Counted from the stretch's first letter, positions 12,135-23,110 are shown. The stretch is 64,000 bases of DNA from Helopsaltes ochotensis (GCA_013400155.1 VXBM01000023.1:1007511-1071510), one strand, 5' to 3'. Program-made: numbers and translations. The notes: generated from the sequence alone by a model not told the origin.

Positions 12135-13639
12135 CTGGTCATAACCCTAGCTGAAATCTAGATCAGCAGAATTGCAACTTCAGACGCATGTACGTCTTTC
12201 TGCTATCATGACTTTCTTCAGAAAGCTGGCATAAAACTGTAACCCCTTAAGAACTCCTGACAAAGTAACTTCAAGAGAAAGGTACATCTGCACTGATTCA
12301 CCATCCGTTCAAGCACCAGCAAGGCCTAGATAAATAAGGTCATGTAGTCACTTAAGCTTTTTCAGGACTGAAAAGTACAGCAATCAACTCTGGAAACTGA
12401 AGCAGCACAGTTTTGTTAAGTGGAAAAACAGATATTTAGTTTGCTACTGTGTACTGAAATGCACCTGGCAGACACTTAAAGAGACTGAAAAAAAGAGTAA
12501 TTCATTCATTGTATTAGTGGAAAAAGTGAAGGTTTTGTTCCACATTGCTGTCTTTCAAAATTATCATACAAAAACACCCCTGCACGGATGGCACACTGAA
12601 GGAAAAAAAAAAACGGGAGGGCAAAAAAATACGACTCGCTATCTGCTTGCACAAGGAAAGCATGTTTAAAAAAATCAGCTTTAAAGGCAATGGGTTTTCT
12701 TGAGAGCCTCCTGTAACCATTAAGCAGATCCTTGAACACAAAGCACCAGATTTTCTTCTCATTATCAAAACATGCTGAACTAGCCAAGAAGTTCAGCCCA
12801 AAGAAAAAGTTCACTTTCAACTTTCTACAATTCTCCCATAAGTATCACATTACAGAAGTCAGTGCACTGCATTAGAGATAGCAAAAACTTGTTCTCCACT
12901 ACTTTACAAAAAATATCAGACACAAATATGGGAGCCCAAAAAAAACCCAACCAACCAACCAAACAAAAAACCCACCAAAATAATTTACTATGTATTTATA
13001 ATCTGTCTTGCAATATCACTCCCAACAGGGCCATGGCATTTGTTGCAATTCAGGCTTCTGTCATAACTCAAAAATGGGATTTCATTTAAAATCCTGCCAC
13101 TTCAATAAAGCAACCAAATGTACAGTGACATCACTAAATCACTCTTATTGCATCTCTTTTCTCTCAGCCTCCACTTCCCCAGAGTACCCTAAATTGCATG
13201 ACATAAATCCCAAGAAGGTACAATCACAGACAAGTGTAAATCTCAGGTGGGCCCTCAAAAGTCTATTTAGTCACATATTCTTTGAGTTTTCCATAAATAA
13301 GAACATTAGGCACTAATGTTGCTGTGATAGACACTAAAGACATTTTATGACGATGTGTATCTGCCAGAATACCATCCCCCCACGGTACATCTGATTGAAA
13401 AAAAAAAATCAGTAATGGAAATATCTTCAACAGACATGACCCTAGACGTGGTAGTTGAAGAAGGAACAGATTTATTCCTTTTTTTCACCTTTGGCAAACA
13501 GGAACGACCCCTACCTCCTTCTCCCTTAAAGGGTATCAGCAAGCAGCTAACAAGGGCCTTATCGATTGCGAACCACTTCGCTTTCATAAGGTAGAGAAAG
13601 AAGTATGTTTTTGTCCTTAGCCTCTTTCTCTCATTAGTT
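12135..13639 (-). other. Promoter-proximal stretch, first intron or leader of minus-strand unit
   Basis: The sequence becomes gradually richer in G+C and CpG towards the island. It contains a CCAA simple repeat near 12,947-12,961 and a chance-looking 121-codon open frame on the minus strand (13,345-13,710). A weak minus-strand donor (CCAAAG|GTGAAA) lies near 13,481-13,489. I cannot place a supported exon here. Confidence 0.35.
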
Positions 13640-13861
13640 ATGCTGCGCTGCGTGAATTGTAGCGACAGCTCCCCGTTCCCGGGCACAGAGCAGGGATGTG
13701 TCAGGGACACCCTTCAGGGCACCCAGGGGCCCTCATTACTCATCGCCGCCTTTGAGGAGCTGAAGGCAGGCCCCGGAGCGCAGCCCGCAGCCCCAGAGGA
13801 GGGGCGGCCTCTCCAGGAAACCTGCGTGCCTGGGGAAGCGGCCGGGCCTCTCCCGCCGGGC

Positions 13862-14476
13862 NNNNNNNNNNNNNNNNNNNNNNNNNNNNNNNNNNNNNNN
13901 NNNNNNNNNNNNNNNNNNNNNNNNNNNNNNNNNNNNNNNNNNNNNNNNNNNNNNNNNNNNNNNNNNNNNNNNNNNNNNNNNNNNNNNNNNNNNNNNNNNN
14001 NNNNNNNNNNNNNNNNNNNNNNNNNNNNNNNNNNNNNNNNNNNNNNNNNNNNNNNNNNNNNNNNNNNNNNNNNNNNNNNNNNNNNNNNNNNNNNNNNNNN
14101 NNNNNNNNNNNNNNNNNNNNNNNNNNNNNNNNNNNNNNNNNNNNNNNNNNNNNNNNNNNNNNNNNNNNNNNNNNNNNNNNNNNNNNNNNNNNNNNNNNNN
14201 NNNNNNNNNNNNNNNNNNNNNNNNNNNNNNNNNNNNNNNNNNNNNNNNNNNNNNNNNNNNNNNNNNNNNNNNNNNNNNNNNNNNNNNNNNNNNNNNNNNN
14301 NNNNNNNNNNNNNNNNNNNNNNNNNNNNNNNNNNNNNNNNNNNNNNNNNNNNNNNNNNNNNNNNNNNNNNNNNNNNNNNNNNNNNNNNNNNNNNNNNNNN
14401 NNNNNNNNNNNNNNNNNNNNNNNNNNNNNNNNNNNNNNNNNNNNNNNNNNNNNNNNNNNNNNNNNNNNNNNNNNNN
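13862..14476. other. Assembly gap (615 N)
   Basis: A run of N interrupts the CpG island. Very GC-rich promoter and first-exon sequence is often lost from short-read bird assemblies, so the first exon(s) of one or both divergent transcripts may be hidden here. Long open frames that appear to span it exist only because N contains no stop codon. Confidence 0.98.
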
Positions 14477-14862
14477 GGTTCCGCAGCGGCGCGCGCTCGC
14501 TCTCCCCGGAGCGCCGCTCGGCCCCTCACGCAACAATGCGTGCCCCCCTCCGGCACCGCGGCTCCCCCCGTCCTGAGCGCGATGGTTTCGTCAAGCCACC
14601 GAATCAGCTGGGAGCGGCATGTACCACAGCACATCCCCGGGGGAAGTTGGGGTAGATCGCTTGCGGGAACTGGGTGAGAAGCGAGTTTGGAGGGCGCCCA
14701 TAGGCTCGAGAGGAGAACAGGATTCTCAGTTACGAGTCTCACGCGGGGCTGAGCCCACAGGGCTGCCGTTCCCGCTGCCCTCTTTCGCCTATACCCATGC
14801 GTTGGGCACGCAGTGGTACAGCCAGGGACGGCCGGCAGGGCGGGGGGGGTGCCGCTGCCGCT

Positions 14863-14874
14863 CGCACATGCGCA
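14863..14874. promoter_or_regulatory. NRF1-like binding site
   Basis: CGCACATGCGCA, or TGCGCATGTGCG on the minus strand, matches the NRF1 consensus YGCGCAYGCGCR at 11 of 12 positions. NRF1 sites are typical of CpG-island promoters and usually lie close to transcription starts. Confidence 0.5.
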
Positions 14875-14888
14875 GCCGCGCCCCCGAC

Positions 14889-14896
14889 GCGGAAGT
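14889..14896 (+). promoter_or_regulatory. ETS/GABP-like site
   Basis: GCGGAAGT contains the GGAAGT core bound by ETS factors. It lies 15 bases right of the NRF1-like site. NRF1 and ETS sites side by side are common in bidirectional CpG-island promoters. Confidence 0.4.
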
Positions 14897-14899
14897 CTG

Positions 14900-15371
14900 C
14901 TGGAGGGAGCGGGTCCCGGGGGGCCAGGCCGGGCCCGTCCCGGGCTGCGGCTCCCGCTGTGCCGGGAGCTGCTTCCCCCAGGGGGGACACTGAATATCTG
15001 TCACTTGTCCTGGTCGCTGCCAGCGCGGTCTGCCGGAGCTGAGCCGGCTGTGCGCGCTCGGGAGCCCTCTCCGGAGGCTGGGTGGCTCTGGGGGGGCTCC
15101 GGTGCGGTGCAGGGTGAGGGCAGGGACTTGTTCCTTTTGGGCTCCGCTTGGAAAGAGGTCTGGAGGGCCCCCAGGGCGACGTTCGGCCTTCTGTTTGCCT
15201 TCATGTCCTGTAGATGTTCGTTCTCGCTTCCCTCATTCCGAAATAAAGCCGTGCACAAACGCGTTTGACGTGCTCGGGGGTCTCCTGGCCTGTGGTAAGC
15301 GCCCCTTGCTGCGTGAGGACACGGAGCTGTGGGCTGGCTGCGCCGGCCCCTTCTCTGGGCCCTGCGAGAGG
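14900..15371 (+). other. Probable first exon(s) of a plus-strand transcript
   Basis: This GC-rich sequence to the right of the promoter motifs carries two good plus-strand donors: CCTGTG|GTAAGC (exon end 15,292) and GCGAGAG|GTAAGGG (exon end 15,371). Several open frames of 70-150 codons cross it. They are proline-, arginine- and glycine-rich, as random GC-rich sequence translates, and none looks like a known protein. I interpret it as a 5' leader with alternative exon ends. The start is approximate. Confidence 0.35.
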
Positions 15372-15480
15372 TAAGGGACGGCAGGGAGGGAAGAGCACGG
15401 CGGGCACCGTCATTACTGGCTGCCGCCCTTTGACGGACAGGAAAGGAGAGGGGAATTTCCAGCACCTGGACTTGAGGGCT

Positions 15481-16294
15481 GAGTAATGGGGATTGTACTT
15501 CTGGTACTGGTTTAGCCAACGGTATTGAGCTCTGTACCGCGGTTTTGTCTGTGAAATAGAAATATCGCTGATCCTTCCCCCCCCCCCCACCAGAAATTTC
15601 AGATCTGAGTGGAAAATGTTGTGTGGAGAAATACTGGTGTGGCATTAATGAAGGTGGAATTTTGATATGTTCCTGACTGCTGTTGCCTGCCTTATACTTT
15701 GATTTTTGCTTTGCACTTAAAACCAAGATTATTAAACTTTGAAAATAATAAACATTCTTAACAAAGTTCAGAGTATGTGAATCTTTGTGAACAACTTATT
15801 AATTCTGACAGAGATAGTATGGCTTTAGTATTAAGCTTCCTAAAGCATTTTCTATCAAATTAAATCATGACAGAAAAAAAGCAGTAACAAAGTACACATA
15901 GGCACATGCTTAAATTTTTTTAAAAAAGGTTGGAATTTAATTGAAATCGTATAAACAGACTTCTTATGAAAAGGCTGGTTCATGACAGTTTACTAATGGT
16001 GGTGATTTTGTCAAACCATTCTTGTCTGAGGGTGCCTGACTCCCAGCTGATGCGACTCTCTGCCTCTCTAAAATGTCTGTGGCTGCAGACCACCCTGTGC
16101 ACTGAAGCACCGGGGCTGTCCCTTGCCAAAGCTCTCTGAGGACAAAGCTGAGCTGCTGAGGCAACACTGCTGAGGGTACCAAGGGAAGTGAGTACGTGCA
16201 AAAAAATAGCCTTGGCCTTGTTAACTCAGCCCTTTAGGCCACTAAGTCAGCTGGAAACTGAAATGGTCTCTCTTGTGCTGGTTACCTGCACCAG
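15481..16294 (+). other. Probable first-intron sequence
   Basis: The C-run at about 15,577-15,588 is followed by AT-rich sequence with no supported gene or repeat. Minus-strand open frames at 15,964-16,201 look like chance. Confidence 0.35.
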
Positions 16295-16314
16295 GGGCTG
16301 TAAACTCCCCTCAG

Positions 16315-16373
16315 ATATGGAGTGGCTTCTTAAAGATGATCTAATAGGCCTTATGTCTCTAATTGCTATTAAG
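16315..16373 (+). CDS. Candidate exon with a well-placed start codon
   Basis: The acceptor CTGTAAACTCCCCTCAG is followed by 59 bases ending at the strong donor ATTAAG|GTAAGCTC. Two bases into the exon an ATG with G at -3 and G at +4 opens a frame (MEWLLKDDLIGLMSLIAIK) that stays open to the donor and ends in phase 0. An alternative acceptor at 16,294 would add 20 bases. It could be the second exon of the transcript starting in the CpG island, carrying the start codon. I do not recognise the peptide, and chance is possible. Confidence 0.25.
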
Positions 16374-16472
16374 GTAAGCTCATACTGAGTTAGCTTTCAA
16401 CTATTACAAATGTGGAGAAGCATTCTCTCTGCTCGGTACTCTTGTGTCATTTCAAATAAACCTTGACTTTCA

Positions 16473-16793
16473 GCACCTGAAGGGAGCCTAGAAGAAAGAT
16501 GGAGAGAGGCTATTTATATGGGCATGTAGGGACAAGGAGGAACGGCTTTAAACTGTCAGAGAGTAAATTTAGATTAGATAATAGGAAAAAAAGATTTAAC
16601 TGTGAGAGTGGTGAGGCACTGGAACAGGTTGCCTAGAGCAACTCTGGATGCTCCATCCCTGAGAGTGTTTGAGGCCAGCTTGGATGGGGCTCTAAGCAAC
16701 TTGATCTACTGGAATGTGTCCCTTCCTGTAGCAGGGGAGTTGGAATTAGATGATCTCTTTTTAAGTCCCTTCTAATTCAGGCCATTCTATAAT
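16473..16793 (+). mobile_element. CR1 LINE fragment (3' end)
   Basis: The fragment carries characteristic CR1 3'-end segments: GGTGAGGCACTGGAACAGGTTGCC, quoted in part as GGCACTGGAACAGGTTGCC, then TTGGATGGGGCTCT, then GATGATCTCTTTTTAAGTCC, and finally CCATTCTATAAT. It is an old, diverged 5'-truncated copy on the plus strand. CR1 copies end in short 8-bp-type repeats rather than poly(A), as here. Confidence 0.92.
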
Positions 16794-17700
16794 TTTGTAA
16801 AGTTGTTGGGATAATGTCAAAATTCGAGTTTTCCAAGCAGTTTAGATTTTTAAAAAACCCTGCAAGGGTGTGGTACTTCAAAGTTAAACACAAGAAAAGC
16901 GTAAATTTAGGGACAAAGCTGTTACAGAAAGCAAGCACTTACTGAGCGTGCTGCCAATGAAGATACACAAACAACTAACTCTGGCCGCTACTAATGCCCA
17001 AGGAAGAATAATCTTAGGGACAAACACAGGATAGACTTCAGGATTATAGTGCAGTTGAATATTATGGGACACAGAAGAGGGGAGCATGTGCTTTGATTTC
17101 ATGCCATGTTTGTAATAATGTATGTCTTTTTTTTTTTTTTTTTTTGAACATGACCTTTGGAACACTGGGTTTGTATGTTTGTGATATTTCCTACTTTGTT
17201 TAGACAACACAAAATTACTGGCATATCGGTTCAGCTTTGTTTCGTGAAAATTCAGTACGTTAATCTGTACCTGCTTTTCTAAGCCCTCTAATGTTTTGAT
17301 TTGTGTCATGTGTCTGCTAATCACATCCATCCATTTGCAACCCGCAGAAAGTCTGTTTTTGTGTTGGAATGTGGCAGCAAAGAGAAGTACGGCTGAGCAA
17401 TGCTTCTTCAGAGGCTGGCGAGGAGAAAACTGGTTCAGCTGATCTAAAATTAATGCAGTCATGAACAGGGCATTGCAACCCCCATTCAGTGTGCGAGCTC
17501 TCCCTCCAACAGATCTCTGGAGCCAGGCCTCTGGCACCTGAGGAGTTTCAGTGCTGACATTTTCTCTGGCTTTTTTGATCCAGAGTCCAGGCCCTGGATG
17601 CTTTCTCAACAATGTACAATCATCCACAGACAAATGGATGAACAGCACTTAGGAGACATATGGAGGGATAGGTAGCATATTAGTTGACAGGGCTGTGAAT
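16794..17700. other. Possible conserved non-coding element with a long chance-looking frame
   Basis: A minus-strand open frame of 254 codons (16,884-17,648) is the longest one not caused by N. It has no recognisable domain and encodes a lysine run where it crosses the 19-base T-run at 17,127-17,145. On the plus strand, about 17,280-17,480 has the balanced, motif-dense look of a conserved enhancer (AATTAATGCAGTCATGAAC, GCTAATCACATCCATCC). I favour a non-coding regulatory element over a gene. Confidence 0.25.
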
Positions 17701-19984
17701 ATTCATGTGTAGAAAGTTATCAAATGGTCCAGATACAGCAAAGCATGTTTCAACCTTTGGGAGCAAATGTGCATTGTAAACATGCATTAGGTGGGGGGGA
17801 AAAAACTTCCTGAGTGATGGGAAGGTAATGTGGAGAAGAGTGATGCCTGAAGCAGTGAGCAACAGTTTAAGTACATAACAAGAGAAACAGCTCATGCAAT
17901 TTTAGTTCTGCATATCTGAATGCATGAAAGAGATGGAGAAGGTGCTAATTCTTTTTAATGAGTGACCCTGCAGCTATTCTCCAGGCATAGTTTTGCAGAC
18001 AATTCAGAGAATACAGAGAAAAGCAGCCAAAACACAGACTGCAGATGCTGAAGTACTTGAAAAATCTAATGTTTACTGTCTGGCCATTTGGGAAGAGATT
18101 ATAACCATACATTCTTATTTAAAATTGTCACCAAAAAAAGAAGACATTTGCTAGCAGGACGCATAGAATTTAGTAAAAAATACAAACAGATGTCTCTAAG
18201 GAGGTAAATGCTTAGAACATATGCAGAAAGTGTTGTCATGGTAAAGTCTGGTTTTAACCTCTCATCGAGGTTCACTTCTAGTTCATTCTCAGCAGGACCC
18301 AATTTCGGGATTAGATGAGGTAATAGACCTCACAGAATCAGGAGGCAAAACTCCACCAAATTTAGGAGCTTCAATTAAATACCATTGTTTCCCAAGAGCT
18401 CCCTTTTTTTTTTCTCTGTAAGCTAGAAAAGGTTATACCTGTATATAATCAGAACATTTGAGGGTGGTTTATTTTGGTATAAACATGATTGCCTGACTGA
18501 AGTACATGTGCACAACCATAAAGCAGAGCAGGTGGAGAATGTCACAAGTATTGTACATCTTCCTTCTCATCTTGAGATCTAAATTACCATGAAATGATAA
18601 AAGTGACTCGTGATGCCAGGCTGTTTGAGAGACTCTTGAACTGATTGAAATAATCACCACATTTTAATTCCTCCTCAGCAGGCAGATATTCTTAGTGAAA
18701 TCGTTTCTTTTGGAAGATCATTCTTGTTAAAACCTGTACTGAGGCTGCGAAATAAAATGAGCGTGTGGGAAAGGGCAGTGGAGAGGACATGTCTGAGCTC
18801 AAGCCATAGCAAACAATAAAAGTGAACGATTATGATGATTCACTAGAGCCCAGGGCATGGACTGCTGATCATGAAGGCATTAACCTGCAGCAAGTTAGCA
18901 ACATAGATCTGACCCTGGGAAAGGTGACTGAACTGTGCCAAAGGCTGGCTGAATCGGGACTGAGGCTGCCAGGCTTGCAAGTGCCTGCTCTTGGCTGCAT
19001 AGCTCACCTCATTTTCTCCATTTGAAAGGCATACCTTGGGTTTTATATGCACCTGGCCTGGCAGGGTGTAATCCAGCTGAATGCCTCAGCATTTGCTTAT
19101 TCATTTTATTTTAAGTTAGGTGTCAGTGCAAGCTGTCTGAAGAGAGAAGTGCCCTCACCTTAGCCTCTGGCTTGGCCTCAATGAATCCAACTCAGTTTTC
19201 TTTGCTGCTTGAAGGAAGTCTCCAGATTAAAGAAAGCAAGCTGAGCTCATCTTGGCCCTCAATGTTGCTTGTGTTGACAAAGCAAAAAAAAACCAAAAAA
19301 TTTACCAGCCATGAATTATCAATTTATGAGTCATGAAGATTAGAAGGTTTTTCTAGCTATGTCTTTTTAAAACAAAAACATAAGCTTGAAAACTAAAGGA
19401 CAAGTTTAAATAGTTACAACATAGAATTTGGAGTTTGGACTTCGACATTCTTTTGGTTATTTTAAGTCTCTCTCTGCCTCAGTTTCGTTTTCTCAAATGG
19501 AAACAATAATCTCAAGGGCACTCTGGTAAAGGAGTCTTTATTGGATGGTGTTTTTAGAAATGAAGAACTTCTGTTGTTGCTATTAATGTGAGTAAGAGAG
19601 TGCCATTTCTTTGCAATTAATGGCTGGATGGAGGGTCCAAGGTCAAAGAGAAAATTCTTAACCAGTTGCAATTTGCATTATTATGACTAACCCAGAGGCA
19701 ATTAATAATATTTCTATTTTTTTCTCACATGTAGTTCTTCCCCTTCCTGCCCCTTATGTAATCCAGGGCACTTTGGAAAAAGCACAGATGGAAAAATTGG
19801 AGTGCAATTAAACAAACATTCTAGGCTAGTCTAAAAATGCCAGATAATATATTTCAAATAAAAAAGTCAGACCTGATTTAGTAAAAGGAGTGAGGATGCC
19901 TAGAAAACAAAAGTGAGTAGTGACCTCACACTGTAGGGTGACAGCAACTAATGGGGAAATCACAAAATAAACCTGCAGATGTTA
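17701..19984 (+). other. Intronic or intergenic sequence, no gene seen
   Basis: AT-rich sequence with no supported exon or repeat. A 67-codon plus-strand frame at 18,822-19,025 has no splice signals that would make it an exon. Confidence 0.4.
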
Positions 19985-20090
19985 AAAGACATGTAGATGT
20001 GGCACTTTGGGACATGGCTTAGCAGCAGTGCTGGGTCAAGGGTTGAACACAATGATGCAACCTAAATGATGCAATGGTTCTATGTTCTAT
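19985..20090 (+). mobile_element. CR1 LINE fragment (short 3' end)
   Basis: It contains GTAGATGTGGCACTTTGGGA, then GACATGGCTTAGCAGCAGTG and GGTTCTATGTTCTAT. These match the tail of the CR1 family variant that carries 'gatgtggcact...ggacatggtttagt'. It is strongly diverged and truncated, on the plus strand. Confidence 0.8.
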
Positions 20091-21545
20091 ATAAGTGAGT
20101 CTTTCATTATTATTAGAAACCATCAGACTTATGAATCTGTAATGATACTGAATTTGTGCTAGGCATTTCCTGGTGCTGGATGGCAGGCTCAGCAAAGACC
20201 ATTCTTAGCCTTTGAATGTTCTTTTTAGCAAATGATGTCCAGTACGTCTTAAAAAAGAAAAAAAAAAAAAAAAAGGTGAGCATTGTGACAGCAATTTTAC
20301 CAGGAGGAAAGCAGCTTTGGAAAGTGAAACAGGCTGCCTCAAGTCACACAAGAAAGCACCTGCAGATCTAGTAATAGCATTCACATTGCTGAACTCCCAA
20401 TATAGCAACCTATGCAGAGTCTGTGCCATCTTGCAGAACTAATGCCTTGGGTGCTCCTATAAGCACCTCCCAGGATCTGCTTCCTCTGCCACAGTGTCCA
20501 GGTTTGTTTAACAGTGGTATCCCCAGATCATCTTTGCTGCAGCTACTTGGTTTATAAATTGCAGGGATAAAAATTAATAAAGCACTATACATGTCCTTCC
20601 ATTTGAAAAAGCAGCTTAGGCTGAAAGAATATGATTAAATGGAAAGGTAGAATATTAGTAATATTTATATATTTCTTCTGTTTTCTTTTCCTATCTTCAG
20701 TACTTTCATAATGCCTTGTGCTAAGGGATCTTGTCTGCACCTAGGTCTTCTGGGTCCTACTGCAACACAGATAAAGAAGCATTATAAAACTCTCATCTTG
20801 TATAAAAATGAAAAAGTTCAGTCTTCATTAGACTGGAAGGTGCCTGCCCCTGGTAATCTGTTTAAATATAAGCTGTTTCTGCTCTTGCCTCCACTGCTCT
20901 GAAGATGTCAGCCCCAGGAGTGCGGCAATTGAACATATTTCTTGGCACCTCAATAGGTTTATTAATTCTCTGACTTCTGACCTGGTGTTTCTGAGCACAG
21001 CTGAGATGAGCAGTAATTCCCTCATAAACACTCCAGTGTCAGGGTGGCTTAATTGCTTGGCGTCATGAGAAAGTGTTTGGTAGTTCAATGACAAAAGGTC
21101 TTAGAGAACGTAAAATGAGAGCGGACAGCTCTCCCTTGCTGCCCCTGCCTGCTCCCCTCCATAATGTATCCAGCATTTAGCTTTTTCAGGGCTGTGGCAC
21201 CAACGTTAGCAGAGCAAACCCTGATCCTGGCGTTTATGGTATCTGTGTGATCACAGCAAGATCAGAAGTTAGAAGTCATAAGTGCAGCTCGGGTAATTTT
21301 GTAAACAGCAGCAGCACCAATTTCTTTTACAGCAAGTAAAAAAAAATACATTGCAACTGGAAATGAAGAGCATACAGAGCAGCTGTTTCAAATTTGTCTG
21401 ATGCTGTTATAAAACAAGTTTAAAGTGTTAACAGTTGTACCCATGGCACAGTTCCCCTCCTGCTGCGTGCACACTGACAGCTTTCCTTTATGCCGCATAA
21501 CTGAGCTACCACATTTGTGCTCAGTTCCCTTGCTGTTCCTCTGAG
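20091..21545 (+). other. No gene seen; one possible conserved element
   Basis: It contains an A-rich tract (20,251-20,274) followed by a donor-like GTGAGC, and general intron-like sequence. About 20,930-21,100 (TTATTAATTCTCTGACTTC, GGCTTAATTGCTTGGCGTCA) looks like a conserved non-coding element by composition only. Confidence 0.35.
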
Positions 21546-22120
21546 ATGGGTTTCCCCAGCTGTGGGCTGGAAATGACTGGGCAGACTCCGGGACTTGCAG
21601 GAACGCTGTGCAGCCAACCACAACTATCATGCCATGCAGCAGTACGTGCTGGGCCGACCAGTGCTTGTGGTGGTCCTCAGACCTTCTGCTCATCCCGTTA
21701 AATGTGTGTCACCTTCTGACTCCAGGCAGGGAGTCACACCTCCAGAGAGCCCCAAGTGTTTCACACTCTGCCTGTCACATCAAGGTGATGGCAAGATACA
21801 AGCAGGAAAGATTGGAGAAGGTGGCCCTGACCAGTGTAGTGCTCTCCAGGCCAGAACAGCAGCTGCTGAAGATACTGATACAGATATTGAAGAGGAGGCG
21901 AACTGGTGAGGGGCTGCTGGAGAATCCTGTACTGCCTCTGGCAGTGACGTGCTTGAGCCAGCGTGCTCTACTCTCCTCTTCCTGGGCTGAAAACACTAAG
22001 ATCTGCAGGAGTCTTTCTGCCCGAAGGGCAGAACTGCTACTCCAGTTTGGAGGAGTTGGAATATTTGCCAGAGTGAGGAAATGGTGCTTGTTGAAGGTAA
22101 GAAGAATGCTGAGGCTTTGA
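21546..22120 (+). pseudogene. Long open frame in a GC-richer block; unrecognised, maybe decayed gene or RNA exon
   Basis: One plus-strand frame is open for about 190 codons, the longest plus-strand run not created by N. It includes YKQERLEKVALTSVVL and QQLLKILIQILKRRR, and a donor (TTGAAG|GTAAGAAG) lies at 22,096. A second frame, also open over 21,595-21,909, ends in AAAEDTDTDIEEEANW. I recognise no domain. It could be an exon of a long non-coding RNA, a decayed gene or chance. Confidence 0.3.
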
Positions 22121-22349
22121 ATTTTCCTTAGAAACTCAGCAGGGGATTTCTGTATCCCCCTCTGTCAAGCTGCAAAGCATTTCACTCTAACAGGCTACTG
22201 CTAAAGCCAGGATATCCCATTTTGTTTCAGTCAGGTGAGAAATTCAAGGAGAACCTAGACAGGAAAGCAACAGATAAGAAATCTGAGCAGCAAGCCATGG
22301 TGAAGCAGTAGTTATGGAGATGCTTCTGACAAGATACCAGACATGGTGA

Positions 22350-22495
22350 GAAACCTTGGCCCAGCTGCAAGAGAAAGAAATTGATCTGCTCAACAGCACT
22401 ATAGGGGACAGAAAGTGGAAAGCAGACTGGATGAGAGACAAGCTGCAGCAGCTGAACTTCATGACCACAAGCCCAGTGGGTAACTCCAGCTGCTG
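22350..22495 (+). pseudogene. Coiled-coil-like open segment, frame-disrupted
   Basis: From about 22,350 a frame reads ETLAQLQEKEIDLLNST and continues through WKADWMRDKLQQLNF to a stop near 22,495. Just upstream the matching sense lies in another frame (VMEMLLTRYQTW), which suggests a frameshift or stop in a once-coding sequence. The heptad-like Leu/Gln/Glu pattern is that of a helical or coiled-coil segment. It lies in the same GC-richer block as the frame at 21,546-22,120 and may be part of the same relic. I cannot name the family. Confidence 0.3.
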
Positions 22496-23110
22496 ATCCT
22501 TACTTTGCTCCTTCACAGGTACCAGCAGTGCAGAAAGAGGAATGGCCTGCATGGTGAGGGACCACTCCTGAGTGGAGGTGGGGAGATGCTAACTCCCCAC
22601 AGCACAAGGAGCAGCCAACCTTTTCCTACCCACAGCAGCAGGCATGGCAAGCCTTGTCCCAAAGTCTTTGGAACTCTCCATCCCAGATTTCATAGCCTGT
22701 AACACACCAAGTACATAGGTGGCCCCAGAGTCACACAGCTGCTGTGAGAGGGAGGATTTCCTATGAGCAGGTGGGAGGGAAAGTGGCTGTCAGTGTTTGT
22801 GTACAGGTGAGGGAGATAGAGGTCTTGGAGTGGGGAGAGGGGATGGAAACAGGCTTACTGCAGCGTCTTCACTTACTGTTCCAGCTTCCCAAATGCATCT
22901 TCGACTTCAGCAGTGAGTCTGGCCTGGATGGGCTCCAAATGTGTGGACTTGTAGGCTATATTGAGGCTGTGAATGGAGTAAGAGTCTGGCTAGAGGACCA
23001 GAGCAAATGCCTACACTCAGGCATGGAGCTGACACAGGAATGAAACTCTGGGTGATCCTGTTTGTCTAAACCATGTGTGGAGGAGAGAGAATAAATCACT
23101 GTTGGGGTTT
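22496..23110 (+). other. Possible transcript 3' part with poly(A) signal
   Basis: The GC-richer sequence continues with acceptor-like sites (CTCCTTCACAG near 22,519; TACTGTTCCAG near 22,886) and a 99-codon frame (22,744-23,043). AATAAA follows at about 23,090. If the block is a transcript, this would be its 3' end. Confidence 0.3.

Larger units (their letters stand above)
13640..15480. promoter_or_regulatory. CpG island, probable bidirectional promoter
   Basis: This is the only strongly GC-rich, CpG-dense block in the window. Its centre is missing (gap at 13,862-14,476). It contains an NRF1-like site, an ETS-like site and G/C runs, and I see no TATA box: the usual make-up of a housekeeping-type promoter. 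The strand composition of the flanks flips here, which suggests divergent transcription. Good plus-strand donors lie at its right end (after 15,292 and 15,371). On the minus strand an ATG with a strong context (GGCGGCGATGAGT, near 13,742) opens a nine-codon frame that could be an upstream frame or a leader start. Confidence 0.75.

Noticed and set aside
13345..13710. 121-codon minus-strand frame next to the island
   Set aside because: Crosses low-complexity runs, overlaps a plus-strand frame and has no recognisable motif. A first-exon role could not be shown.
13640..14742. Open frames of 266-345 codons on both strands across the CpG island
   Set aside because: They exist only because the 615 N between 13,862 and 14,476 contain no stop codon.
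14739..15726. Several 70-240-codon frames in GC-rich island sequence on both strands
   Set aside because: Pro/Arg/Gly/Ala-rich translations overlap on both strands, as random GC-rich sequence does. No domain or consistent start.
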